NCBI GenBank assembly: GCA_050084985.1 | Contig: JBITNC010000001.1 | Coordinates: 154,876,001-154,940,000 of the forward strand | DNA: 64,000 nucleotides | Direction: 5' to 3' | DNA from: Nageia nagi | Lineage: Eukaryota; Pinophyta | In this document: positions 1 to 11,749 of the stretch, in pieces | How the letters are laid out: each line of letters begins with the position of its first letter | Position numbering within the stretch: position 1 is the first letter of the stretch | The notes under the pieces: generated by a model | What the model saw: the letters and a program-made list of their open reading frames with translations, nothing else | Databases searched by the model: none | Told to the model about the DNA's origin: nothing | Translations under genes and position numbers: made by a program

Positions 1-751
1 CCCATATCATGCTCCTTACCCAATTCACCCATGAACCTTTGTAACCAAATCATTTCTTTACTAGCCTCTGTAGCAGCAACATACTCTGCTTCTATTGTTG
101 AAAGTGCAACAACACTTTGGATTTTTGAAACCCAACTGACAGCTGTTCCACCAACAGTAAATACATATCCTGTAGTGCTCCTCCTGTTATCTCTGTCACC
201 TGCCATATCTGCATCAACATATCCCTGTAGGGAAATGTTTGAACCACCAAAACATAATGCTTGATTTGTGGTACCTTTCAAATATCTGAGAATCCATTTC
301 ACTGCCATCCAATGTTCCTTTCCTGGATTATTCATGTACCTGCTTACAACTCCCACTGCATGTGCAATATCAGGCCTTGTGCAGACCATTGCATACATTA
401 AGCTTCCAACTGCTGATGCATATGGAACTTTAGACATATAATCCATGTCTTCTTGGGTCTTTGGGCACATTTCCTTACTAAGTTTGAAATGGCTAGCAAA
501 AGGTATACTAACTGGTTTTGCATTGTGCATATTAAATCTTTTCAATACCTTTTGTATGTACTCATTCTGAGACAATGTCAATTTATGATTTTTCCTGTCT
601 CTAGTGATTCTCATACCAAGGATTTGTTTTGCAGCTCCCAAATCCTTCATTGCAAATGAATTTGCCAATTTTCTTTTGAGCACATTTATTTCCTGCATGT
701 TAGACCCTGCAATAAGCATGTCATCTACATACAATAACAATATGATATAGC
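1..751 (-). mobile_element. Copia pol fragment (RT C-terminus to RNase H), family E
   Basis: The reverse complement matches the end of reverse transcriptase and most of RNase H of Copia element E in this window (its 36231-36982), with the same order and spacing. Recognisable pieces are the sequence following the catalytic YVDD, the conserved 'ASAVGSLMYAMVCTRPDIA' segment, and the RNase H stretches around 'SNISLQGY' and 'SVVALSTIE'. Several residues here look closer to the Copia consensus than in E (for example a Cys codon where E has a stop), so this copy is less decayed. Homology stops sharply near 751, at a junction with the unrelated long frame that follows. The other end is cut by the window edge, so the element may continue outside. 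Confidence 0.9.
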
Positions 752-3700
752 TTGCCTAGTTATATCCTTTTGTGGGGCCTATTATTGAGGAATTAATTCT
801 ATAGGTAATAAGAATTGAAGTTTATTATATAAATCCTATAGATTTTTATTATCTACCTTGGATAATATGGGAAATGCTTGAAATTTTGTACTGTTCTTTC
901 TAAAGCCCATAAAAACATTCTCTAGTGTAATATCATTCAAAAACCTTGCAATTGCCTCCTATGCTTGCTCATTCATTTCTTAGAGATATGAGATTTACTT
1001 CTCAAACATGTTTATTGATGAGTCTTTATCCAAAAAGGACTTGGTATTTTCCACCCATCGGTCAGCACTACTTTGTATATTTGATTCTTCCTATAATTTG
1101 GGAGCCTTCAATTGAAATAAAGAATTGAAAAACTCATTTACAATACTTATTTCTATCTTCAATTGACCTTTCTCAAAGTATAGGATGAATGCCAAATCCT
1201 TGGAGTCACAACTATATTTTATTATTCTTAAAAGAGTAATAGTGTCCAAGTCCTTCTCCATTATCACCTTGATCCAACTTTGTATTTCTTCAATTTTTAC
1301 TCTTAGGGCTTCTAGGGATAATTCTTAGAGAGTAGTGATAGCATCATATTAAAGTATGGCTTGTTCTATTTGATTTTTCAAGTAATATCTTATACAAGCT
1401 CACCTTTCTTTCTTCAATCTGCTCCACTACAACCTTTCTATAATCCTTGATGATCTATAGTAGTTTAACTTTGTCATCATGTAAAAATTTATTGGTTGCT
1501 ATAGTCTTTTTAAGCTTTTCTTCTTATTTTTTAGCTTTTTCTCACTCTACTATATGGATTAGGCCTTTAGCTCCTCATTTTGCTTTTTTAATTTTTCTAG
1601 CTCAATCTTTGCTTCCTGTAGACTTTTATCATGCTTATCCTTATATTTAGTCAACTTCTTAATTAACTCTTTATATTGGTTTTGAAGACTAGCTATCATC
1701 TTATCTTTTTATGAGTAATCCCCTTTGTACTGATCAATTTTTTATTTAATGTTTCTATTTTATTCTCCATAGATTAGAGACATTTTCCAAAAGCTAGGTA
1801 AGTATTGATCAAAAATTGGGTTGATCCATTATGGAGGCACTCTGCATATTTACATTTACAATATCTATAGGGGTTTTATCTAACTTCCCATATTTAAAGA
1901 AAATTTATTTAATTTTTATATCCCTCATATTTTAACTCTACTTAATAACCTACCTTGCTACTCCAAGAGTGTAGGGGTTAATTAATATTTCCCAATCAAT
2001 GGGCTCTACTACTTGAGTGAAAAAAATACTTTCTATCTCTTCACCTAAGATGGTTGTAAAAGGAATTAAAGAATGGTGGGATGTACCTAAATTTGATGTT
2101 GATGTTAGAGTTTCTAGGGTATACATCTCCTTTGTTGTTTCTATAGTGATTTCTTCTTATGTTTCTTCATCCTCTTCTTTAACAACCACATCTTTCTATG
2201 ATGTTTTATTTGTTGGATTGGAGTACTTTTTATTTGGATCTTCATTATCATCATCTTCATCTTAGCTTGCTTCACCTCTTGTTATTTTTCTTGCACCTAT
2301 CCCTAGCACATTTCCTCCCCTTGTTGTTGTACTTCATCCCCAACTTCTTCATGTGTATCCTAGAGTACAATCATGTCCATGCTCTAGGGTTTTTGTGTCT
2401 TTGCATCTACTAGCTTTGTATCTCTTGTGCTAGGATTTGGCTCTTTTTATTGTCCTCATGGAGACAAGACCTAGGCTTTTCTAGGTATAGGTTTCTTATT
2501 TGTAAGCTATAATTTTTCTAGGGCCTATTGTTCTTTGTATGGGTCCTTAATTATGAATCTAATTCTTTTTTATTTTTTGGGGGAAGATTCCTCAAAACTT
2601 TTAGATGTTATTTTTTAAGTCTCATTTCTCTTTTTCTAAGGTTGTTGTGAGCTTGAACCTTCTTCAAATTTTCTTTTTCTTGGATCCTTAAGCTCTTCTA
2701 CCCATCTTTCCAATGTCTAATTTTCTTTTGATGCCTTGGTTTAAAAATTAGCTAGCAAGGATTTCTCTTTTTCTAGCAATCGGTCTTTTAAATACTTAGT
2801 AAGCCACTATTGGTCATATTTGAATTCACCAAAAGGCTTATTTTCAACACATACTACCATTGTGGTGTATTTAAATCTAAATTTAGTAAAATATTCTATT
2901 TTTTTGGGGCCCCAACCTAACTAAATCCACAACTAAGCAATGACCTTTGTGGTCAAAGCAAATTCTTGCCTTCTATTCTACTAGATCCTATACTTATTCT
3001 TCCCTTCTAAAGCCATCCATGCCTTATCCAAAATGTTGAATTCCCACTTTGGGGAAACTTCATGATTGAAAGCTAGGCTTTCTTTATTTTCTTTTATTAT
3101 TTTTCTACATTCTCATATGGGGTCATACATCTAATCACATTCTACCTTTTCTAATTTAAAATTTTGAATAATAAAATTTGATAACTCTTTTATACAATCT
3201 ACTTATATCAACATAAAACTACCACCTGACCTATATTTGCTTTCTATTACACTCATTTATCTACCTATCTCTAAAGAATAAAATTGCTTGGTGACAAATT
3301 TGGGTAACAAAAATGGGGCTTCAAAATATCCATACATCAAACTCACTACCCTATTCTTTAGGAAATACTAGTATCTAATTTTGTTTTCACCTTCTAATTC
3401 TTCTTGGATAGTTTAGTGCAATCTATGTACATTTATGCCCATGATCATCCTCATAACTAGGGCAAAACATTTATCCATGAAGTCATAGTAAGATCCATTG
3501 GTGAACAACAACACCCTCATGTCAATTAAAGTAAGAGCCTTGGAACAACTCATTGACACTATGGGTAATCCCCCATCAACCAAAACTTGTAGATTTTGGT
3601 GGACAAGGAGCCACCATAGATAAGAAAAATGTCTAAAATCACCCTTGTTGATGTTGAATAAATTATTTTTGATTTCATTCAATAAAAAGGGAGCAAAATC

Positions 3701-4620
3701 ATAATAAAAAAATCCTTTAACAATATTATGGGCCATTATGACCATGGCCTCATCAGCTTCTATCTAAGTCAAACACCCAAGAATCACTGCTAAAGCTTGC
3801 AAGACTTGTATGTCTTACATTTTCTCAAATAATACAATGTCATAGCTCTAGTTGAGCTTTATGGTATTCTTGGAATATATTTCACCAATCCAATTTATCA
3901 TTTCATCTTTATTTTGATAAAATTCTTATTTTTCCTTCTTCAAATCAATTTGCTTTTTGACATGGAATTTCTAATCAACAAGAACTACCTATGTGTTGAT
4001 AATGATCTCAGGGGTGTAATATAAGAAGGTATCTAGATGATATCAAATTCCTCTTAACCCTTCTTTTATTCCTTATATGCCCTCACAATGTATCCTTGAG
4101 GGATTTTCCTTAGAGTGATGGTTGTAAGTAATTCTAGGCATGTAAAATACTCATATGGTATAAAATATGCTAAGCCCTGATTGATCATGATGTTGTTGCC
4201 TATTATCATATTCTTCCCCTTACTGATACCCTATGGTATCTCATGTTGCAACATGGCCTTTTTAGGTCTATACACTAGGTTTCCATGTGATTGACCACCC
4301 CTCTCTTAGTACAACTTACTCTAGGGGCATTTTCTAGGTATTCCTCATGGATCTGTGTTAGCTTCTCAACTCCCTTTCCTAAAGCAACCATTATCTACTC
4401 CATTAAGGTTAGTATTTTCTTCCCAATTTCGGTAAACATTAAGCTTTTTGCTCAATTATATCATAAATAGAAGTCCCTAAACTCTCTCTCACCCTAACAT
4501 TGAAATATCTAAAGATAGTAAGGCTCTGCAAGTGCTCAAAAACTTGGGCTCTCAAATTCACTGAGGAATGATAGATTTAGGGGTATATTTTATTTGTTTG
4601 GGGTTTTTAACTTCCACCTA
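752..4620 (-). pseudogene. very long degenerate reading frame, unknown protein with C-terminal coiled coil
   Basis: Read on the minus strand from about 4620 down to 752, conceptual translation runs almost continuously (about 1,290 codons). It is broken by in-frame TAG/TAA/TGA codons, many at likely Gln or Trp sites, and by a few frameshifts (near 4300, 4100 and 4440). The N-terminal third is hydrophobic and mixed, with pieces such as 'IMINQGLAYFIPYEYF' and 'VLVDQKFHVKKQIDLKKEK'. The longest clean stretch is 3413-3745 (110 codons). The middle (about 2450-2750) is basic, Ser/Gln/Glu-rich and disordered-looking ('KRKFEEGSSSQQP'). The region about 1500-1800 is a heptad-like coiled coil ('LEKLKKQNEELKA'). 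I do not recognise the family. It follows a gypsy integrase end on the same strand, the position of extra 3' frames known in some plant Ty3/gypsy elements. It could instead be a captured host gene. It is cut at 752 by the Copia fragment. Confidence 0.55.
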
Positions 4621-4984
4621 TTAATGATCATTAATGCATTACGAATGTAAAGTTTTGTGTAGATGGTTGTATCAAACCTGATAATTGACATGTCATTAAA
4701 CTCAAACACACTGGTTTTAAATTGGAATGTAAGACATAAGCTGGTGATTTTTTCAATAAAATCTTGCTTTGAATGTTGATATTTTGATTAAACATTTTAT
4801 AGCCACTAGAGTAAACCACCATCATGCCTAATAAATACTACCATTAATAGCTATCTACCTCCTTGGGATTTACACCTATGAAAAATAAAATATATAAAAA
4901 TATGTTTTTTGAATGAATGAGATATATTTAATAAAAATAACTAATTACATAAGAATATTTGCATTGTACAATTCTTATACGTGT
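4621..4984. other. non-coding spacer
   Basis: This stretch lies between the integrase end and the start of the long frame on the minus strand. It has a 64-codon open stretch (4631-4825, minus) with no recognisable motif. I see nothing else in it. Confidence 0.5.
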
Positions 4985-5800
4985 TATGAAATCACCCTAT
5001 TACTTGGTAATGTTTAATATAGATCCCATTGACTAGTATTGGTAGCTTCTGGGATCAAAAAATATCCTTTAATTTGAATGTGTTATTCTATAGGGATTTA
5101 ACAATAATATAAGGCCTGCTCCATAAAGAATCAAATTTTTTATGTTTCCCAAGCTTTGCTCTTTCCTCATCTCATTTGAGGATTATATCCCTAATGTGAA
5201 ACTTTACCCTAGAATATTTCTTTTTATCAAACTATTTTTTGCTAATTTTTTTATTGATGTTGTAGAGCCTAATAAGCTTTGTTTCTATCCTCTTCCACTT
5301 CGTCACCTAATTAAATTTGAGTTGCAATGTCTTGAAGTCATATTCTTCTAACTCCTATAGGATTTTCAATGCAACTCAAGATGAATGGTTAGCATAGGTC
5401 TGTTACTAGAAACTAATGCATAGGGTGATGTTTTAATAGAATATTTGATACAAATTCTATAAACCCATAATGCATAGCCCAACTTTGTGTGCCATTATCT
5501 AGGATTCCCTTTAATGGTTCTCTTGATGATTTGAGTTAAGTTTTTATTTATTGACTCAGCCAATCCATTCTCTTACAGGTAATAATTTGAAGAGAAAAGC
5601 CAATAAATCCTATACTCAACAATAAACTCTGATAAATTAGCCCTAATGAATGTAGAACCATTATCTAATATAATAGTTTATGGGATTCCAAAATGAGTGA
5701 TTAGTCTTTTAGTCATCTTCATTAATACCTCTTAATTTGAATTTTTACATGGCATGTATCGAGGAGAGCATAACACTATACTAAACCCATCAAGTATGAA
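4985..5800 (-). pseudogene. Ty3/gypsy integrase, C-terminal half
   Basis: Integrase inserts the element cDNA into the chromosome. Minus-strand translation gives the second catalytic Asp context ('FGIPKTIILDNGSTFI', about 5640-5690). The region expected to hold the catalytic Glu follows, in the form NGLAE (about 5550-5580), then a stretch like the usual 'R.S.KTSPYALV' after the core. The C-terminal tail has the gypsy SH3-like pattern: 'LWSRPYIIVKSL', then 'VNGIYIKHYQVIG' at about 4990-5020, which in typical elements reads VNG..LKHY. Scattered stops and small shifts make it dead. The N-terminal zinc finger, first Asp, RT and RNase H are absent. The relic joins unrelated plant-mobile-domain sequence near 5830. 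Confidence 0.8.
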
Positions 5801-5844
5801 AAATGGATCATCCCCTACTGATCCTCCATCCAATACTGGTAATA

Positions 5845-6602
5845 TTAGATGCCACCTGAAATAATCTTAGAAACAATAGTATCAACCCAAGCAGCCCCAT
5901 ATAAATAAGAAATAGCAGGTAAAGCTCCTATTCGATCCACCACAAGCAAAATCCTTTGTCCATGAATGGGGAGTCTATATAATCTATGTATATCCTCCAC
6001 TATGATAGTCATCTCCCCTATCGAAAGATGAAAAGTACATGTCACTTCGTCCCATCTGTCTAACAATGTAACCAATAAAGGATACTCCCAATGAATGCGA
6101 CCCATGTGTGGACCCACTCCAAAACCAATGGACCTGAAAAAGGTATGATCAGTTGGACCTAGAAGATCTCTACCCTCCTATAGAATCGAGGGATATCTAC
6201 CTCAAGGCTTAAAGATGTCTCGAACCTATGTAATAATAAAAAGTTTAGCTCAAAAAAAAATGGTGTTTCATACTAAAACACCAGCATTTCTAATAGGTAA
6301 GACTCAATCATCAATGTTCGCATTCCAAACATCGGTGACTCTATCATCCATTCGACCTAGGTCGGCAATTGAGGCCAAATTATAAAAAATTTCACAAAAA
6401 ATATAAATAAAAGCATGATTTACAAATTTTATCCGATAGAGATAATCAAAATAATTTCTAAACATCATTCATGATTTCAATTTTGAAATTAAACGGTTAA
6501 ATTACAAATTATAAACAAAAAATAAAAAATAAAATTATTTCAAAACCCTACCTCTTCCCGGATAGGTCGAGAACGTCCAATGGAGCGTCTACGTGGAGGC
6601 AT
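5845..6602 (-). pseudogene. plant mobile domain (PMD, MAIN/MAIL-like) gene relic
   Basis: A 90-codon open stretch (6117-5845, minus) carries the family signature: 'WEYPLLVTLLDRW', then 'TCTFHLSIGEMTI', then 'DIHRLYRLPIHG'. PMD proteins (aminotransferase-like, PF10536) occur as host nuclear proteins (MAIN, MAIL1) and as passengers of plant transposons. A plausible first exon lies at 6602-6553, beginning with an ATG and 'MPPRRRSIGRSRPIREE', followed at once by a GT that could be a splice donor. The stretch between is stop-rich and partly intron-like. The domain ends early near 5845 against an integrase relic. It sits antisense to the plus-strand polypurine tract and LTR at 7294-7308, the layout of extra antisense frames reported in Tat-lineage gypsy elements. 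A decayed host gene is the alternative. Confidence 0.75.
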
Positions 6603-7293
6603 GATGATTGTAACAAATATCAACAATTGGAAATCAATGAAATCACAATGGAAACTAGTTCTAGCTGATAATGAAAATGACAGCTAGAAAAGAAATGAAT
6701 AAGAAAAAGTTAAAACTTTTTCTTTTAACTTACATCCAATGGAGAAACACTGACGATTGGAGGACAGATGCCGATGACTACCACTAAACACCGACGATTG
6801 GAAGTAAAACACCAAATTTGTGAATAGTAATTAGAATATTAAAAATTTCTCAAAAATAACTTTAAATTGGTCAAGAAAATCAAAAAATGATAAAATGTGA
6901 TGTATCATTGTTATAGGAGATCATCTTGAAACCCTGTTGTCAGGACAAAGGACAACACCATCAAACTCATATACTAAAGAGGACTTATATGATACATGTG
7001 TGCTTAGACATGCAAAATAACATAATAGAAATGTCATGCAACTTTCACACAAGCTCAACACATTGTCATATCGAAAATAGTCACTTTTGAAGTATATTCA
7101 AATTTGTTTTCAAAACTACATCAAATGTAAAATGAAAACACATTTTATCATAATTTGATAAATCAAAATTTTGATTCATCTAAGAAATTGAGTCAAAACT
7201 TATATCATAAAAAAGAAACAACAAATAATCAAGCGATAAAGCTTACCATTCTATATTTTTGAAATCATCAACCACATTTTCGGTTGATAATTC
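6603..7293. other. non-coding, probable 3' internal region of a gypsy element
   Basis: This AT-rich stretch lies between the PMD first exon and the polypurine tract. It contains a short repeated phrase (ACGATTGGA near 6752 and 6793). No coding potential is seen. Confidence 0.4.
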
Positions 7294-7307
7294 AAAAAGG
7301 GGAAAAA
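7294..7307 (+). promoter_or_regulatory. polypurine tract (plus-strand primer site)
   Basis: AAAAAGGGGAAAAA lies directly before TGTAGACACC. A polypurine tract immediately 5' of a TG dinucleotide marks the start of a 3' LTR. Confidence 0.75.
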
Positions 7308-8060
7308 TGTAGACACCTAAAAATGTCCCTTTTTAACTAGTAAACATTGAAATAATCATAACTCTTCATGACAATATAAAATAGGTTTAAAAAACCATAT
7401 TATTGAATAGCTCCCGTTGAGTACATGCAAAACGGGTGGTCACATGACTCTTTTTAGGTAAAATTGGCTATTTGGTGATCATTTTAATATTGTTACAAAA
7501 TTGAAAACCAATCACCAGTGACCCAAAATAGTCATCAGCATTTTGAGGTGATCACCGGTGTTCGCCTAGTAATCACCGACGACTCTATAACAACCGAACA
7601 AGAAACCAAAATAGCAAGAGAAATTTGAAATGTTTCATTCTTCCAAGATGATGTGGATAGAGGGGGTCAGTTACGACCTACAATGGCTTTTCACTTCCCC
7701 TTACCAGCCTTGGAAAATCTCACCCAAAATCTATAAATGCAAGTCAATACAAAGCAATAGGGACCCATCTTGACCAATTCTTTGAAGTAGGGTAATGCTG
7801 CCAAAATCTTATGAGCTCATACTTTTTATTATTTTATGTTAGCTTCAATTTAATACATGTCATACATAGATGCTTTGATGTTATTGTCTTTTGCATGTGT
7901 GTAGGATTTACAGGTTGTCCATATCAAGGAGAGAAGCAAGCAAATCAAAAACATTTAAGATCTAATACCTTCATTTTGGCAAATGGCATTTGTAAAAGTC
8001 CCTTCTAAGGGTGGATTGTAGTTTGAGCTGAAAATCAATATCAATTTACAATTACAACAT
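7308..8060 (+). repeat. 3' LTR of a gypsy-type element (end uncertain)
   Basis: It begins TGTAGACACCTAAAA directly after the polypurine tract, a start common in plant gypsy LTRs. A TATA box (TATAAAT, 7732-7738) lies about 425 bp in, preceded by a C-rich stretch, consistent with a U3 promoter. No second copy exists in the window, so the right end cannot be fixed. Around 8060 is a guess from where the sequence becomes plain AT-rich. Confidence 0.6.
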
Positions 8061-8371
8061 TTCTACCTATTTTGTATAATTTGAGGTTCAGTGAAAATTT
8101 AAGAATAATTGCATTTTATGTTATTCTACATTCCAGCTCTATTTTCACTGCAACAACTTTAGCATGCTATTTTAGTATGGTAAAGATGAGAACTTGACCT
8201 CATTTTTTTATGAACATTTTTTCATTTATTTAGTAAAATAGCATACTACCCAAAGCATTTATTGAAGGAATATTTTTTTTTAAGTAAAAGGGGGAAATTT
8301 TATGGATGTTTTACTTAAATTTATAAATTATGGGAATGATACATGAATCTTTGATGCCTTTCTTTTTTTCT

Positions 8372-8497
8372 TTATGCAAAGTGATGGATGGACTTATGCA
8401 AATTATCAAAATAATGCTTATTGATTTTTTATGCCTCTCTAAGTATTTCTCTTTTCAATAAAATCCTTATGCAAAGTTATGAATGGACTTATGCAAA
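8372..8497. repeat. 31-bp imperfect direct repeat
   Basis: Two copies (8372-8402 and 8467-8497) with the pattern TTATGCAAAGTKATGRATGG followed by ACTTATGCAAA, offset 95 bp, with two mismatches. The role is unknown. Confidence 0.7.
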
Positions 8498-9367
8498 ATA
8501 TATAATTATGTAAAGATGTCCATTAGGGGTTATTAAACAAAATCCATCGAACTCTTAAGGTTCCAAGTTATGAATGGAAGATGTTTCATTTTTTTACTCA
8601 TTTTACTTTATGTTGTGCATCTTTATTTTATTTATGCAAAATTCATAAACATTGAATGTGCAACCCCCTAAAATTAACACATATGCACATACATTCTACA
8701 ACATGACTTGTTTGGGGAGCCATGAGGATAGAACAAGCCAAATTGGAGCCTTCAGTTTGATGATCCAAATGGTAAAAGGCTTATACTTCTTAATTGTCCC
8801 TAAGTCCTCTATTGGTCTATATATAACTCTAATAAGTGAATAGGTCTGTGTATAGTGATACCACATGTCTACACATTCATTCAAGAATTATCCTAATAAC
8901 TTAGGATGATAAATTCAAACCTAATCAAGATTAATAATTTGGCTCATCTAACATACATTATGATCTTAAAAAATAGTTAATACTCCTCCTTGTGAGAGTA
9001 TATTACTACCCAAAGTGAAATGGTTGAGGATTAGTAAGACTTGGGCTCCACTTTATGGGAATCTAGATGAAGGCCTAATTTTAGATAAGAAAATAAGCCT
9101 CAACATTATCCCTCTACATTTATGGTACTTGGTGATGATAAAATTATTAGATATATGGGATATATTATGATTTTCTATTGTATACATTTGCATATGTGAA
9201 CTTTGTTTAACAAACTAAGCATGTCCTTTTATCAAATTTAACATGTATGATTGATTTACTTGAATAAATCAAAAACATGTATGGATGTTTAAAACTAAAC
9301 ACATAAATTTTGTTAATCTAGTCCACATGCTTACAAAGGTTAACTCTTTCACATTCTTGTGTATCAA
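8498..9367. other. no gene seen; upstream of Copia A
   Basis: AT-rich sequence without recognisable coding. A 5' LTR matching the 3' LTR of Copia A would be expected here but I could not find one, so element A is probably 5'-truncated or its LTR has been lost. Confidence 0.5.
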
Positions 9368-10225
9368 ATGGAAGACACCTTCTTACCCAAGAACATTATT
9401 GATGGTTCCAACTTTGGTATTTGATACCTTCAAATGAGAGCTAAATTATAGGCAAAGAAGCTTTGGAAAATATTTAATAAGAACCTTGTTGCTCCTATAG
9501 ATGAGAAGGCACTTGAGGCATACAATACAAAGAATGAATTGGAAACCTCCATGATTTTTTATGTAGTGTCAAATGAAATGCTCCTTATGATCTCATCATC
9601 AACCTCAGCAAAGGAAGCTTGGGATAAGCTCAATAAAATTTACATTAGATCTAAATTTTCAAGAAGGTTCACTATTCTCCAAAACTTATTTCAATCTCAT
9701 CAAGGGGAAGATGAAAATATTTCTATCTAATTAAACAAAATCATTGACCTTAGGACCCAACTTGTTGCTTATGGGTGCAATTGGATCAATGATGAGTTCA
9801 TGGTCTTCGTAATTCTCCAAATATTTTCTTCAAAGTTTATTAACTTTGTGACTATAATTGAGAGTAGGCTTTATGATGATGAAAAATTCTTCTCCCTTAA
9901 GAATCTTTCTAGGCTCCTTCTGAAGAATGAAGAAACTCTTAACAAAAAGTTATCGATCTTTTCTGCAAAGGATAATAATGTTGTTCTAGGAGCAACCAAA
10001 ACTCCTTTCAAAAATAAGTTCATTCATCAAAATAAATCTTATATTTCCTATTTTAAGAAGTTTAATAAAATGGGCAACAACAAAAACAATAGCTACTTTA
10101 AGCAAAGAGATGGAAAAGGCAAAGCAAGCAAACCAAATCCCAAGGCCAAGTTCGATGGAAATTGTAACTTTTATGGCATCCAAGGTCATAAAAAATTTGA
10201 TTACTACAAAAATAAAAGAGAATAA
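9368..10225 (+). pseudogene. Copia A gag (UBN2-type) with degraded zinc knuckle
   Basis: Gag forms the virus-like particle and binds element RNA. The frame from ATG 9368 to 10225 is intact apart from three in-frame stops: two before 9539 and one at 9728. Copia gag wording is clear: 'SAKEAWDKLNKIY' in the gag polyprotein domain, and a basic Asn/Lys-rich tail. The nucleocapsid CCHC box near 10165 reads 'CNFYGIQGHKKFDYY', with the second and last Cys both changed to Tyr (single G-to-A changes), so RNA binding by the knuckle would be lost. The ATG was chosen because it opens the typical 'MEDTFLPKNIIDG.NF' Copia N-terminus. Confidence 0.8.
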
Positions 10226-10254
10226 AAGAACAAGGGTAATGGAAATGTAAATAA

Positions 10255-11560
10255 CTTCAAAGGAAAGAAGAATATAAAAGTTGGAATTGTTGTTGGGCTC
10301 TACTCCATGACTCGCTTCTTCTCATTTGATTAGATTGTTGGCTTTGGATGCACTAATCACTTATGCTTTGAAAATGATAGGTTTGAAAATTTTGTAAGTA
10401 TAGAAAAGATGTAGTTGTGATATGTGATAATTCAATCCTTTAATTTCAATAAATTAGGAGTGTATTGATTCATAGTAAGGTTCTTAATAATGTGCTTTAT
10501 GTTCCTAAGCTTAGGATGAACCTTCTCTCTATAATTCAATTTGCAAGAATAGAATACTCATTTGAGTTTGACTCACACTCCTGGTGCATTAAGAAGGGAC
10601 TTGCCATGTTCCTTAAAGGATTAGTAAAATATGATCTCAACATTGTGGATCAATTTGCAACAAAGATGTATCTTGCTACAAATTTGTGGTCTAAAGGTAA
10701 TCTTTGGCACCAACATTTAGGGTACCTTAACCACAAGAGTATTCAAGTCATGAAAGACCAAGAACTTGTAGAAGTTTTTCTTTCAATTCAACTTAAATTG
10801 GTTTGTGTGAGAAGTGAATCCTAGGCAAAATGATTAGAAAATTTTTTGAAAATGATAACAAAACAAGGGCATCTCATCCTCTTTAGCTTATGCATTCAAA
10901 TTTGATGGGTTCATTTCAAACTAAGTCACTTGGGGGACCATCTTATGTCCTAACCTTCATCAATGACATCAATAGGATGAATTTTGGCTATCTGCTTGAG
11001 CACAAGGTTCAAACCTTTGAAAGTTTTAAAAATTTTAAAGTCTTAGTTGAAAATTAGACTAAACTTAAAATCAAGATGTTGAGATCAAATAATGGAGAAT
11101 AATATAATAGCAATGAGTTTAATGTCTATTATGCTAAGTACATTATCAAAAGGTAGTTTACAATTTTTTACACTTCTCAACAAAATGGTGTTGCTAAAAG
11201 GAAAAATAAGATAATTATGGATATGGGTAGATGCATGTGAGAAAATCTTCTTAGTTTCTTATGCGGTGAAGCTATGAGCACTACAATTTACACCTCAAAT
11301 AGGTATCCTACAAAATTTATTGAAAGTAAAACTCTTTTTGAGGTATGGAAAGGAATTAAACCTAATATTTTTCACCTTAGGATGTTTTGTTGTGAAGCAT
11401 TCTCCTATATTATGTTTGAGAAAAATAAAAAGTTAAACAAAAGAGCTAAAAAATGCATCTTGTTGGGTTATAACATTCAACATAAAGCTACAAGCTCTAC
11501 TATCCATTTTACAGAGCAGTGTTCATATCATAGGATGTAAAGTTCAATGAACTTCCTAGA
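10255..11560 (+). pseudogene. Copia A protease remnant and integrase
   Basis: The protease is a remnant. The usual DSGCTNH is seen as 'GFGCTNHLCFEND' near 10335-10385, so the catalytic Asp is lost. The pre-integrase domain is at about 10690-10790 ('LWHQHLGYLNHKSIQVMKD'). The integrase core has 'LMHSNLMGSFQ', a degraded second catalytic site ('RSNNGE' in place of RLDNGGE) and 'SQQNGVAKRKN', where the catalytic Glu is Lys. The conserved tail 'KKLNKRAKKCILLGYN' ends near 11480. Stops and at least two frameshifts interrupt it. All three catalytic positions are altered or doubtful. Confidence 0.8.
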
Positions 11561-11749
11561 GAATCTACTTCTAATGAGGATGATGATGATCTAGATAACT
11601 CACCATTTACACCTACTAGTTGGATATTGATGTATACAAGTCACCTTAGGAATAAAATTCTCCAACCCAAAGGTTAACAAGGAGTATGACCTTGAAAAAA
11701 TATTTATTTTCTAAAATTGATAACAAGAATGAACCCTCATAATTCAAAC

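Noticed and set aside
2017-2413. Ser/Leu-rich plus-strand open frames
   Set aside because: Antisense of the charged region of the long minus-strand frame. No independent evidence of coding.
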